Assembly (NCBI GenBank): GCA_947179485.1
Contig: OX359246.1
Coordinates: 17,670,001 to 17,734,000 of the forward strand
Reading direction: 5' to 3'
From: Allacma fusca
Taxonomy: Eukaryota > Arthropoda > Collembola > Symphypleona > Sminthuridae
DNA: 64,000 nt
The notes under the pieces are model-generated. The model saw only the letters and a program-made list of their open reading frames with translations. It was not told where the DNA came from and did no database searches. Positions 22,781 through 35,374 of this stretch are shown piece after piece. The number at the start of each line of letters is the position of its first letter. Within the stretch, counting starts at the first letter, position 1. The position numbers and the translations under genes were made by a program.

Positions 22781-24778
22781 TCATAAGCCGTAATGAAAAC
22801 TAGCAGTACGGTCATAGATTAATACAGAACTAGGAAGCAAATTTTGTACTTGATTCATTTCAGCCGCAAAGTTATGATGACCGAAAATTACAATTTTCTC
22901 AAGATGGGCAATAAAATCTCGGAATAACGGTGCGGACAAAGAACTGTTCTGTAATATTGAATTAAAAATACTCCGTGAAATTATTTATAACTCGGTATTG
23001 AAATTGGTTATTATTTCAAATTAATATATTAGATAGCGAATTTAGAACATAGTTGAACTTACCCAATGCAATTCAATTTGCTTTAATTTAGGGATTCTGG
23101 GCAGGCAGTTTCTTATCATGTCCGGACGAGCAAGAAACGATAATCCAAACTGAATAACCTCCAACTCTAACAAAAACACGAAAAAATACTTGAACCGTCT
23201 AAATGTTAAATTTAACGTAATCATGTCATATACTATTTTACAATAATTATTTACTCTCGAAGTCCAAAATCGATTCTCGCCGCGGAATCATCTCAAAGGG
23301 CAAGCCGTGATTCAAACTTAAAGTTGTAATGCCGGAAAGCGAGAAAAAATCGCATTCCCCATTCAGTTTAAGCGTCTTCAGATTTGGAAATGCTTTACGA
23401 ATGTCGGTTAAGGTTGAGGATTGAAATTCAGAAATATGAATGTCAAGGGAAGTCACGTTTGGAAACTGTCGACTCACAAATGTCAATAACAAAAACATGT
23501 CATGCTCTTCGTCATTATACGATGTCATGCTCAGTGCATTGATAACAAAATATTTAACTCCCTTATGACGGACGGCGGAATTTTCCCAGCTTGGAACAAT
23601 TGGTTCGACTAAATCTAAAATGATTTTTGCAAGTGACGGGAAATTATTTGGAGTGAAGTTGGACATAACACTATTGCCATTCTAAATGCGCATCTCTTTT
23701 AATTTTGGGAACCGAAGGTTCTTTCTAATTGAAAGGTTCGTTCGGATATCTATCAATGAGGGAGAAACGTTTCCTAAAAAGGAGTTCCATTCTTGAAAAT
23801 ACTGATCACGAACGATGTCACTTTGGAATACTGATAAAGTTCTGAGCTGGAATCCTGTACTTGCCAAATGTCTCAAGACCTTGCTGGACAACAGGTAGCA
23901 AAAGAGATGGAAATCCGTGATATGCGAGACATGGCCCTGCAGAAAGAGCCTAGGCAATGATTCATAATCTTGTATGTTAAGCTGAACATAGGTTGGCCTG
24001 CACATACGCATAATACTTTCCACAAACTGAATATGCGAGCATCGGCTGGAATAATCTCTAAATGTCAACCTTTTCAAAGACGTCAGCCGGATTGTATTGT
24101 TCACTACCGCCTCATTCCACTGGAATCCCGGATTATTCTTTGCCCAAATTTTTAAATCTACGATACTGTCCTTGTTTGCCGCCATGATTAGACTGAGTTG
24201 CGATTGATCTAGATCCATACCATTGGGGGGTAGGTCAACAAATAATCTCGTACAGGTAAACCTGGGAGTATGGACCAAATTAATGAACGTCGGTTCCGTA
24301 AAATATGTTCCTTCCACGTGGACGTTTTGAAAGGGCGATGGGAAATGTTTGAATGAACGAAGTTCTCGTTTCGGAAGGAGCGCAGCAAAATTCCTCAACT
24401 TCCATGAGATCTCTTTTAGCGACACCACTGAACAGGCCCTAAGAGATCTACTTGCCACAATGTTCCAGGATTTGCAGACCAAGCGACACGTTTTCAGTAA
24501 CCTGACATCCCTAAGTTCTTTAAGGAAAATTTCCGACACCTAGAGTTGTAAATTTCAGCCTTCATTCATTTAAATAGTCCCCACTAACAATACAATGAGT
24601 ACCCATGGTAATCAACATTGGCTTTGCACTACGTATTATTATTTTACTCCAATAAATTTACCGAAGTTGGAATTGTTTGGGCCGATTCCTGGTCTCTATT
24701 TGAGAGGTTCGTGTCCGCTGAATCTGCTTTTCTGTTGGAATTCTCATTTTTCCGAAACCGCTTCCTGACCTGCTCCAT
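22781..24778 (-). pseudogene. F-box/LRR protein, copy B (nonsense mutation)
   Basis: Four exons on the minus strand: 24662-24778, 23255-24539, 23063-23166 and 22781-22948, all with GT-AG junctions and compatible phases (0, 1, 0). The F-box spans exons 1-2 (KELRDVRLLKTCRLVCKSW). Leucine-rich stretches follow. Exon 3 reads LEVIQFG...CLPRIPKLKQIELHW and exon 4 LSAPLFRDFIAHLEKIVI. An in-frame TAG at 23682-23684 replaces a residue that is Arg or Gln in its paralogues (KLKEMRI-stop), so the protein would lose its last ~40%. The frame stays open on both sides of the stop, so the loss is recent, or the stop is an assembly error. Exon 2 is 15 nt shorter than in copies C and D. A retrotransposon begins ~60 bp past its stop codon. 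It is a gene of the same family as C and E. Confidence 0.88.
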
Positions 24779-26693
24779 TAGTATCCCTGTAACTTGCAAC
24801 TGTTTTCAAAGTTAAAATCGATCAGCAATATTATCCTTTTGTCAATATGTACCCCGTGCTTCAAAATGATATTGTGATATATACGAGTAATATTTTGTAT
24901 TCGTTTAACCAGCTTTTAAACAGCTGAAAATATGTTTTATTAGTGACAATTAAATTACAATTATTTTAATTACAGTTACTTACACATATATGAATGTGCC
25001 AAAATTACCCTTCTCCTTGTATTTACTGCAACAGCACAAATTAAATGTTACATACCATATGTCGGTAAAGATTTTCTGAAACGTCACGAAGTAGAGTGAA
25101 CCACACGTTTTGACTACACCAATGGCACTCAACGAGTACCACACAGGATTCATTCCATGGCCTTGTTTCTTCCAGAGCTAGAGTTTATTTTTATCATAGA
25201 TGCGTTCTATGCAGAAATAATTACGCCACGCTACGTACTATTTATTAAAACAAGTACTTGCGCTTGCGTTCTCGACAATTCCCTTTGACAATATTCAGCG
25301 ACATCTGTAATCAAAACCTTTTCTTTTTCGGCCGATAATGGGAAACTTCTGAATTTTTCTTTTCAAGCTTGTTGTGTCAACGTATTTTAAAATGTCTAAA
25401 TTTGTAAATATAATTGCACACAATGGTTATCTCCCAATCATGATATTGAATAATGATTATTTGCCCTGGGTTATATTAGAAAGGAAGAATTGTGAAGCTT
25501 TTACGTTTTTAAACTAACAATAAGAATGACATGCCTTCAGAGGCACTTGTAAATGTAAGGTCGTACAATTTCCATTGCCGTTCCAGGAAGTGCATCCCTG
25601 TATTTTAGCATATTCTGTTCGAGTCTTACGTCAAAAATTTGTATTATAAGCATCAAGAACGTGAAGCAATATCGCGTTTTTTGGGGGATTTTCGCGACAA
25701 AATTTTTGACTCCATATTATTTCATGACTAAATCGGAACGAGGACGAAGTTTTTTGTCCAGAATATTTCGGGACGGGGCAGATAAATATTTTGGGACAGA
25801 AAAGAATACCTGTGGAGTATATATGTTTCCTGTAAAAATGAAAATATACAATATATGGGAGTTGTTCCGTTTAAAAGTTGTGATTCTATGCATGATTACT
25901 TTTTTAAGTAATTTTTCGATATTATTGGATCTCTAAAAAGAAGTAGGGCAATTTGGAGCATATCGTTAGCATTACGACTGGGGTTCTTATCGGGACGGGA
26001 CGTCCCGAGGTTTTCGAGATTGGATCGGGGCGGGTCAGTTTCAGGACAAAACATTGTTATTTCAGGACTTAATCGGGACAAACGTTTTTGTCTAGAACAT
26101 TTCGGGACGGGACGGAATTGTCTCCGGGAGAAAGCAACTTTCTCCAGTTAAAGCCCTAAATCAGAGAGGAAGTTTTGGAAAATTCATTTGTTTGCCTTAC
26201 GAGTCTATGTAATCAGCAATAATTGACTGGGAGGCGTAACCGAAATTATTTTTAAGCTTTCTACCCGATTTTATAGAAAATGTCAAATAAAACGAAACAA
26301 TTTCGGACAGGTTGTAATTCAGCAAAACTATTTTTCCTGTATTTAAAAAAATAGATACAGTACGAACAAAGTATTGACCGGTATTTTGGCCGGAGTTTTA
26401 TCCGTGACAGCATGTAAGGAGTCTCGACGTGAGTTCAAGAACTTTAGTATAGCTTGCACTTTAGATGCACATAAATTGTGAGTTGATTTGTATGATTTGC
26501 ACTTTCATTAGTAACTAACATTGTGCAAAAACGTATTTGAAATTGAAATGTCTTCCACTTTTATACATCTTGTAGTCCTTTGAGAACATACATAGGAGCT
26601 TTGATGGTCTGGTCTGATCTAGATTATATCAAACTGGGCTGGTTCAAAGCTCGCTCGGAAATTTTTATATTGCATACTTTTAGGATCATAGTC
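24779..26693. other. Spacer B-C, upstream block
   Basis: No gene is seen. It is paralogous to the other upstream spacers. Around 25700-26130 there are repeated 'cgggacggga' words from an old repeat, and from about 26600 the start of a GGTCTGGTC-ended element shared with 36990-37345. Confidence 0.5.
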
Positions 26694-27029
26694 CTATGGA
26701 CTAGTGGTCGGATCGATTCAATTTGATTCGAATTTTTCAATTTGATTCGATTTGAAGCTTGAATTGAATCGAAAAACCGATTTTCGATTCAATTTGCCCC
26801 AAATCAATTCAATTCGATTCGATTCACTCAGTGAATCGAATTGAATCACAAATCAAACGATTCAAGCAGGAAAGCAGTGTCATATGTATTACTATACAAT
26901 GTAGTATATCGTCGGCTAAACTTCCTAACCGGCTATAATTTAAAATGCCTAAAATGAAAACCGGCTATAGCGCTTCCGCTAGAAACTCTAAAGTGAAACC
27001 CGGCCATAATTCCCCTTTGCAGTGTATCA

Positions 27030-27615
27030 TGTAAGTGGAGTGGAGTTTACCTCCACTATCCCACAATTCCCCTCCACTTCCAGTCCACTTCGAAACCACT
27101 ACCCTTAACTTCCCTCCACTACCCTCCACTTCGCCTCCTCTTCCCCTCCACTTCCCCTTCAAATACTCAACCCCTCCACTTCCCCTTCAAATACTCAACC
27201 CCTCCACTTTCTTACCACTTCCATTTCAAATAAATAACCCCACCACTTTTCCTCCACTTTCCATCCACATCCATTTCAAATACATAACCCCACCACTTTT
27301 CCTCCCCTTTCCCTCCACTTCCCCTTTAAATGCTCAACCCTTCCACTCACCCTCCACTTCCATTTCAAATACATAACCCCACCACTTTTCCTCCACTTTC
27401 CGTCCAGTTCCTCTTTAAATACTCAACCCCTCCACGTACCCTCCACTTCCATTTCAAATACATAACCCCACCACTTTTCATCCACTTTCCCTCCACTTCC
27501 CTTTTAAATACTCAACCCCTCCACTTACCCTCCACTTCTATTTCAAATACATAACCCCACCACTTTTCCTCCACTTCCCCTTTAAATACTCAACCCCTCC
27601 ACTTCACTCCACTTC
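27030..27615 (+). repeat. Pyrimidine-rich array (CCTCCACTT family)
   Basis: Repeated 'ccctccacttcc...caaatacataaccccaccactttt' with a higher-order period near 90 bp. The strand is almost purely C/T/A with very few G. Confidence 0.85.
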
Positions 27616-27629
27616 TCCTCTCAGTATTT

Positions 27630-28430
27630 AAATGAAGGGGAAGTGGAGGGAAAGTGGAGGGGTATGTAATTGCAGGTTAAGTGGAGGGAAAGTGGAGGGG
27701 TATGTAATTGTAGGTTAAGTGGAGGGAAAGTGGAGGGGTATGTAATTGTAGGTTAAGTGGCGTGAAAGTGGAGGGGTATGTAATTGTAGGTTGAGTGGAG
27801 GGAAAGTGGAGGGGTATGTAATTGTAGGTTGAGTGGAGGGAAAGTGGAGGGGTATGTAATTGTGGGTTAAGTGGAGGGAAAGTGGAGGGGTATGTAATTG
27901 TAGGTTAAGTGGCGTGAAAGTGGAGGGGTATGTAATTGTAGGTTGGTTGGAGGGAAAGTGGAGGGGTATGTAATTGTAGGTTGAGTGGAGGGAAAGTGGA
28001 GGGGTATGTAATTGTAGGTTGAGTGGAGGGAAAGTGGAGGGGTATGTAATTGTAGGTTGAGTGGAGGGAAAGTGGAGGGGTATGTAATTGTAGGTTGAGT
28101 GGCGGGAAAGTGGAGGGGTATGTAATTGTAGGTTAAGTGGAGGGGTATATAATTGAAGGGGAAGTGGAGGGAAAGTGGAGGGAAGTTGAGGGAAAATGGA
28201 AAGAAAGTGGAGGGAAAGTGGAGGGGAATGTAATTGAAGGGTAAGCGGACGGGAAGTGGAGGGGAATGTAATTGAAGGGCAAGTGGAGGGGAATGTAATT
28301 GAGGGGTAAGCGGAGGGTAAGTGGTGGGGAGTGTAATATAATGTGAGGTGGAGGTTAAGTGGTGTGGAAATGGAGGGGAAAGGAAGTGGACTGGAGGTGG
28401 AGGGGAAGTGGAGGGGAAATAATGGGATGT
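27630..28430 (+). repeat. Purine-rich 38-bp array (GTGGAGGGAAA family)
   Basis: About 13 copies of a 38-bp unit (GTGGAGGGAAAGTGGAGGGG plus 'tatgtaattgtaggttaa') from ~27640 to 28150, then looser variants. It is the inverted counterpart of the preceding array, so the two can pair. A long minus-strand ORF (27867-28580) is a by-product of the repeat. Confidence 0.88.
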
Positions 28431-28911
28431 AGAGTATAGATGTAGTACGTATGGTAGTACGTACGTGGGGATTAGTGTAAGGGGAGCGGAAGGTGTGGTC
28501 AAGTTAAGGGAAATGGGGGAATTATGGCTGTTGTGAGTATTGAGCGACAGCGCTAAATAGCCGGTCTGTATTCTAAGCATTTTTTATTTTAGCCGGTTAG
28601 GAAGTTTCACCGACGATATACATATTATAAAGGGTATAGTAAAAGCTACGCTAAAATAACAAACGTTGTGGTATACGTAGTATTTGGATTTTGAATATGT
28701 GGAAAAAAGGTACACGTGCCCAGCCGAAGCGGTATTGGTGAATTGTTTGAATTGCAATTCACATGATATGATTCGATTCAGTTCAATACCAAAATCGAAT
28801 CATTCGATTTGGTTTTGCTGCAAATCGAATCGAAATACTACTGAATCGAATTGAATCGAATTGAATCGAATCGAAAATTTCCAATTCTGAATTGAATTGG
28901 TCCGACCACTA

Positions 28912-29774
28912 CATGGACTGGTCTGGTCCTGAAGCTGGATCAGTTGTTTCTGGTCTGGTCCAAGTGTTGGATCAGACCGAACCTAACCCAAAACGGACCA
29001 GACAATTAGTGTCTGGAAATTGTGTATTCGCATTTTTTATTTGTGATATTAATTTCAGAAAATTAATATCTTAGGAATGTAAGAAACGTGAAGGCATGGA
29101 GTTCACGGCGTGCTGGAGCAGAACTGAGGAAAAATGTATTTGGAAATTATTATTTGCATGCAGATCTTATGGTTTACTTAAGGAATTATCAAAACAAATC
29201 ACATCGAAATAATTACATCTGTTTGTAGTGTTTGTACACAACATTTTCTTGAACATAAGCGCAATGAGCTATGTTAATTTTGGTATAGTTATCTCATACT
29301 AATCTATAAAAATTATTAGCACACAACATAAAATTTGGTTAGAACAGTAAAGGACACAGAGATCACTAAAATAGAAGACGTCTGACATTCATACTATAAA
29401 AGATTTCTCAGTTCATAGCATATGCCGAGATAATCATATATTATTACTTAAATTGTGAACGCGTAAGCAGTATGTCTTACATCAAAAATATGTTGTTAGA
29501 AAATGAATTGGAAAGCAAACACGGTCAAAGTTTTTGACTGTGCTGATAAAGCCATGACTTCATTTAAACAATAAAAAATATTTCTTGGAACTCTTAATTA
29601 ATTTTCAAATATTTTGTAAAAAGGCAGACAAATTTTTCATTTAGCCAAAGACTACGACTAAGAATAATCAGTTGATGCTTGCCTTACACAAAAAAATCAT
29701 TTTGGTTATAGACGCATCCACAAAACGATTATCTAGTCTAATCATAATGATCCTCATACCTCTTAAGGAATACT
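28912..29774. other. Spacer before copy C, downstream block
   Basis: No gene. The first ~100 bp hold 'ggtctggtcc' repeats (the right end of an older element). The remainder is paralogous to 37350-38091. Confidence 0.5.
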
Positions 29775-32700
29775 TCATAGCAACAATACAGAATCTGGAA
29801 GCAACTTTTGTACTTCCAACATTTCAGTAGCAAAGTTATTTGATCGCGAAATTACGATTTTGTCAAGATGGCTCACAAAATCCCGGAATAATGGCGCCGT
29901 CAAACAACAGTTCTGTATTATTGATTTTAGAATACTCAGTGAAATTAGTCATAACTCTGGATTGAAAGCGGTATTCAAAATGAATATAATATTAGATAGC
30001 GAATTTATAACACATTTGCACTTACCCAATACAATTCAGTTTGCCTTAATTTAGGGATTCTGGGCAGGCAGTGCTTTATCATTTCAGGACTTACAGGGAA
30101 TTTTGATCCAAACTTAATCACCTCCAATTCTAGCATAAACACGAAAAAATACTGGTACCACCATAATGTTAAAATTAACGTAATCATGTCATAATATTTT
30201 ACAATAATTATTTACTCTTGACGTCCAAAATCGATTCTCTGCGAGGAATCATCTCAACGGGCAAGCCCTGATTCAACCCCCATGGTGTAAAGCCAGCAAA
30301 CGAAAACAGATCGCATTCCCCATCCAGTTTAAGTGTTTTGAGACTTGGAAATGCTTTACAAATGTCGGTTAAGGTTGACGATTCAAATTTAGGAACAGAA
30401 AAGTCAAGCGAAGTCACATTTGGAAACTGTCGACTCACAAAATTCAATAAAACAAGCAATTCATGCTGTGTGTCATTATACCGTCTGGAAATCCTGGTAA
30501 TATCCGGTGCGTTGATAACAAAATATTGAACACCCTTGTGATGGACGGCGCAATTTTTCCAGCATAGACGAATTGGTATGTCAAAATCGAAATTGATTTT
30601 CGTAAGAGACGGAAAATTTTCTGGACGGAATGAAGACAGAACATTTTCGTAATTCCGAATATGTATCTCTCTTAATTTTGGGAACCGAAGCTTAGTTCCA
30701 ATTGAAAGACTTGTTCTCAACTGCATTAATGAGGGAGAAACGTTTTCTAAAAATGAGTACAATTCTTGAGGATAATGATGGTAGTGAAAGCGACTTTGGA
30801 ATAATGATAATGTTCTGAGCTCAAATCTTGTATTTGCCAAATGTACCAAATTATGCTTGGTCAATTTTTCGCAAAAGAGATGCAAATCCTTCATTTGCGT
30901 GACTTGGTCCTGTAGAAGGAGGCTAGGCAATGATTCATAATCGCGGATGTTGAGATCAAGATACGTTGGCCTGCACAAACGCATAATATTTTGCAGGAAC
31001 TGAATATGCGGACATCGGTAGCAATCATCTGTAAATGTCAAGCTTTTCAAAGAAGTCAGCCGGATTGCATCGTTCACTAATGAATCATTCAACTGGAACC
31101 CCATATTATGTTTTCCAGTAATTATTAAATCCACAATACTGTCCTTGTTTGCGGCCAGGAAGAGACTGAGTTTTGACTGATCTAGATCCACATCATCCAT
31201 GTCGGGCAAGACTACACTTAGGCTCGTACAGGTAAAATTGGGAGTACAGACCAAATTAATGAACGTCGGTTCGGTGAAAGATCTTATTTCCACGCTGAAA
31301 TTTTGAAAGGGAGAGGGGAAATGTTGGAATGAATGACGTTCTTGTTTTCGAAGTAGCGCAGCAAAATCCTTCAATTTCGACGAGTTCTCTTTTAGCGACA
31401 CCACCGAACAGGTATTTAAAGATTTACTTGCAGCAATGTTCCAGGATTTGCAGACCAACCGACACGTTTTCAGTAATCTGACATCCCTAAGTTCCTCAAG
31501 GAAAATTTCCGACACCTAAAATTGTAAGATTAAGCCATCGTTCATTTAGAGTCCTAATTAGGAATGAAATGAGCAGGGTGGCTTGATTTAAATCACGTTG
31601 ATTTAAATCTTGATTTAAATCAAGATTTAAATCCCTTGATTTTTTTTATATAAATCATTGATTTAAATCAAAATTGACTCTTCAACTTTCACGATTAGGT
31701 ATAATGTAATTTGGCGTCTCAAAACGTTGTAAAATGGACATTTGCGCGTTTTTATGAATTTTGGACATGAGACCAAATTAAATTTGGTCATTTTCAGTAC
31801 AATTTGGGTATGTTGCTTTTGGATATTCTGGACAAGCTGTCACGGTGGCATAAAATTTACATACACGCGAGTTTTGAAATATTATATATTACTAGAGCTT
31901 CTCCCGGGGATGCTTGTTTTGTCCCACAGAAGATTCTCTCCGAAATCCAGGGACAAATATATGTATCTCGATCCCCTCCCGAAATATCACATGGACAATA
32001 CTCATGTCCCAAAATTATCCCATCCCGAAAATAAACCAGAATCTACAAAAACATCCCAACATCCAATCTTACTTAATGAGTACCGTTTTGAAAGGGGCAC
32101 AATTTAAATGTTAGAATTTTGTGCCGACAGATATCCACATTTTTTAAAACTGAACATTACCAAATTGTGAATAATTTTTCTGTCCCAACAGTTTCGACCA
32201 CCCCGTCAATATGTATATACCCAAGCAATAAAAATCCAAATGAGACAGTTGGTATTTGTCCTACAGAGCATTTGACTTCAAAGACAAAATGCAAAAAAAT
32301 ACTTTTGATATTTGATCTGAAGCCGGCTTTGTATTCATATTAGTTGGCTTGCTTTTGCAATTTTCTCTCGATATTTGTTACTAATTTTTCAAGTTTCATT
32401 GGTACTAACAGTGTACAATATTATTAAGACCATTAAAATCCAAAAATTTGTGCGGTGATTCAATCGTACGATAGAATTCTGAATTAAAATCAGAAAATGT
32501 TGATTTAAATCAAAAAAATCCGATTTAAATCAAATTAATCCGATTTTTTTGATTTTTTTTTAAAAAATAAAAAAAATCAGCAACCCTGGAAATGAGTACT
32601 GATCATATTAAATGAATTCCAACATTCAAATCGCACAACGTATTATTACTTTACTCTAATAGATTTACCAAAGTTGGAATTGTTTGGACCAATTCCTGGT

Positions 32701-32785
32701 CTTCATTTGAGAGGTTCATGTCTGATGATTCGGCTCTTCCATTGGAATTATCATTTTTCCGAAACCGCTTCCTGACCTGCTCCAT
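29775..32785 (-). CDS. F-box/LRR protein, copy C (intact, 552 aa)
   Basis: Exons on the minus strand: 32669-32785, 30216-31515, 30026-30129 and 29775-29912. All junctions are GT-AG with phases 0, 1, 0, and the sum is 1659 nt, so the frame is whole. Residues ~36-75 form the F-box (IPTL, then VSEIFLEELRDVRLLKTCRL, VCKSW). The rest is leucine-rich, for example LTSLKSLTF, FPSLTKINFDF, FPNVTSLDFSVPKF, AFPSLKTLKLDG, and in exon 3 CLPRIPKLRQTELYW. Known family role: substrate adaptor of an SCF ubiquitin ligase; the substrate here is unknown. The C-terminus (LRDFVSHLDKIVIS-like) is encoded by the small last exon. Intron 1 is 1153 nt because it holds a hAT-like insertion; without it the intron would be about 130 nt, as in the sisters. 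It is not obviously damaged. Confidence 0.9.
31574..32588. mobile_element. hAT-like MITE in intron 1 of copy C
   Basis: The 1015-bp element begins CAGGGTGGCTTGATTTAAATC and ends with an inverted CAGGGTTGCTGATTT. It is flanked by a perfect 8-bp duplication, gaaatgag, at 31566-31573 and 32589-32596. Copy D has the empty site ('cgaaatgagtactgatca'). Both ends contain repeated ATTTAAATC palindromes. Internal short ORFs resemble nothing I know. A fragment around 31890-31930 ('ctagagcttctcccgggg') could be part of another element. Confidence 0.9.
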
Positions 32786-35366
32786 TAGTATCACTTTAAC
32801 TTGCAGCTGTGCAAAAAAAGGAAAAATAAATGAGCAAAAATCAAATTTCCGTCATTCTCTACCCAGTGTTTCGGTTGGATTTGACCACGGAGAATGCTTC
32901 TATATTTTCATTTTAACGTTTAACTATTTTCACAATTAAAATACATCAGCAATAGGTTTCGTCTCAACTACCCAGTGTTTAAAAATGATATGGAGATATA
33001 TACGAGCACTACTTTTTTAAAAATTTAACCAGCTTGTAAACAGCTGAAAATAAATTTAGTTAGTTAAAATAAAATTAGAATAATATTATTATTAATTTTT
33101 GTTACTTACTTACAATTTGGATTAGTCCAATTACTCCTATCCTTGTGTAAGCTACTACAACACAAATTAAATGCGAAATACCATATGTGGGTAAAGATTT
33201 TCTGAAACGTCGCGGACAAGAGCGAAACAAAGGCATTTGTTACTTCAAGAGTACTCAACGACTACTAGGGGATTCGCCCATCTTAGCTTTGTTTCTTACA
33301 GAACTTGTTTATTTTAATCATTATATGCGTTCTATGAAGATATAATTACGCCATGCTAAGGAGCTAAGGACTAAATAATAATACAAGTATTAGGGTTTTC
33401 ATACCCGAACATGTCCTATGAAAACATTCAGCGCCATCTGTAATCAAAAACTTTCTCTCTTTTGGCCGTTAATGGCAAACTTTGTAGCTATTTTTTGGAG
33501 CGTGTAGTATCAATGGTTTCCAAAATATCATGAGTTATACATATAATTACATACAAGGGTTAGTACTCTCAGAAGTCATGGACTTGATTAATTCATACAG
33601 GCACTGGGTCTGATTAAAAGAAACTCACAGGAAATATTTTGAGGCTGTAACGTTTTACAACTAAAAATGTCATGCCTTCAAAGTACTTGCAAATGTAATA
33701 CCCTACAATTTTTCCCACAGCCCCTACAACAATTGTTGTCCTGTATGAAGGAAATTCGTTTGTTTGGAAATTCAGGAATTCCTTCAATTTAAAGTATTAG
33801 TAGGCCACCAAAAATGGTTTTGTAAATACAACTATTAATTAATTGTTTTAGCGATTAACGGTTTTTTTGACACCAACATAACATCAGCCTGCCCGTAAGT
33901 TAGAGCTAACAGGCCTGCTTCCTCACGATTTATTACACAAGGAAACTTTTGAGGACTAACTTTTAGATACACATTAAAAGTGAGTTGAGTTGTATAAATT
34001 GCACATGCTTTTATTGCATACTAAAGCTCTACAAAAATGCATTTGAACCAGTGGAATATCTTCCACATTTATGTAACATAGATTTTAGAGAACATACATA
34101 CGATCAAAGATTATTGACCGCCCAGTTTGTATTCAGCAAAGTCCATAACCGTCACCAATAAAGGCCGTTGCATTATAAACTTTAAAAAAAAACTTTCACC
34201 TAATTATAGCATTTTTAAAATAAATCCAGTATTGTTGCTGCTGCTGTAATTCTGTCATTCATTCCAGAACTACAAACTCAGCACATTTTTGGAATGTATT
34301 ATTATTCTACTAAGAACCTTGGAACTCTCATAACTTGACATGACACACCTCACGTGAGGTAAAATTAACATTATAACAGACATTTGACATTTAGATGCCT
34401 TTATTTGTCTGCAGAAATTTATTAACAGTTGTCACATTGGAATTCTTCATAAACCGTGGGAATTTCCTTACCAGAGGATGTATATGATTAATGATCCCCA
34501 AACTATCATTCGTGCAGAAATGTTTTCAATGTGAGGAGGAGTGAGGTCTTCTCCAGTGGCAGAAGTCAAAACACGGATTGTGATTGGGAACAGTACGCAG
34601 TCAATTTCGTCAAAAAATAATATGGACATAATCTCAAAACCGGTGGGAAGTTACAACGGATTTTTAAGAATAATTATTAATGGTTATTCGTAGAAACATA
34701 ATTGTTTTGTGGATAAAAATTGTCATTGTATTAGCGATGTTGTTTTGTAATGCCGAGAAGTTGTATGAGATTAGGAACATTTGGCCCTGAATTAAAATGT
34801 CGGAGGATGATCTCTCACATTTGAAATCCGAAATTTAGTAGTTTAAAAGTTTCGCAGATTTTAAACAGCTTTGTCAAGGCAATGTGTATTTTTATTCTGC
34901 ATATGCTGCAATAAAACTTGCCCATTAGGATTAAATTGATTACTTGATGAAAGGTTTGAATCAAATGAAATTATTCTTCTGAAAATTACACATCGCTAAA
35001 TGAGCATGCAGTGTATTATTGCTGTAAAAATGAATAAGTTTGGGAGTTGTTCCGTTTAAAATTTGTGATTCTATGCGTGGTGAAGTTTGTAAGTAAACTT
35101 TCGATATTATTGGAGCTCTTATAATAATAGTGGAATTTGCAGCATTTATTTTAAGACTGGGATTCTGATAGGGACGGGATGTCTCGAGATTTTCGAGATG
35201 GGTTTTTGAGGGGACAGTTTCGGGACAAAACGTTGTTATTTCAGGACGGAATCGGGACAAACGTTATTGACCAGAGGATTTCCGGACGGGACGGAATTGT
35301 ATCTGAGACAAAACAATTTTCCCCAGTAAAGGCCCTAAAACAGAGAGGAAGGTTTGGAAAGTTCAC
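32786..35366. other. Spacer C-D, upstream block
   Basis: No gene is seen. It is paralogous to the other upstream spacers. It shares 'attgttgctgctgctgtaa' (near 34225) with 41297, and its CGGGAC-rich patch at 35155-35300 with 25975-26130. Confidence 0.5.
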
Positions 35367-35374
35367 CTCTGGGC

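Larger units (their letters stand above)
26905..28620. mobile_element. Nested inverted-repeat element carrying purine/pyrimidine arrays
   Basis: The inverted ends are about 44 nt: TATATCGTCGGCTAAACTTC on the left and, inverted, TATATCGTCGGTGAAACTTC on the right, with 'cctaaccggct' continuing the match. If the target duplication is TA, a Tc1/mariner-like origin is possible, but this is not certain. The interior consists almost only of two low-complexity arrays. Confidence 0.65.
26702..28911. mobile_element. hAT-like fold-back element with GATTCGATT-rich ends
   Basis: The ends are TAGTGGTCGGATCGATTCAA and, inverted, TAGTGGTCGGACCAATTCAA. Inward of each lies a ~200-bp zone of 'gaattgaatcgaat' words. 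The flanks are tatggac (26695-26701) and catggac (28912-28918), a near-match consistent with a target duplication. Unit C-D keeps an uninterrupted version near 37255. It contains a second, nested element. Confidence 0.72.

Noticed and set aside
27035..27554. Plus-strand Pro/Ser-rich ORFs
   Set aside because: They are by-products of the pyrimidine-rich array.
27867..28580. 237-codon minus-strand ORF
   Set aside because: It is a low-complexity translation of the purine-rich minisatellite with no protein-like composition.
30005..30187. Separate 60-codon ORF 'MITLIL...' downstream of copy C (and its equivalent at 23042)
   Set aside because: It is exon 3 plus the preceding intron. An acceptor just before TATTTTTTC first looked right, but it is AA in copies D and E and in the wrong phase. 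The TAG 22 bases further on is present in all copies and keeps frame.
30208..31515. Single-exon F-box ORFs starting with 'MSEIF'
   Set aside because: The first codon is GTG, directly after a conserved AG acceptor. The real ATG is in an upstream 93-117 nt exon, and the F-box spans the junction.
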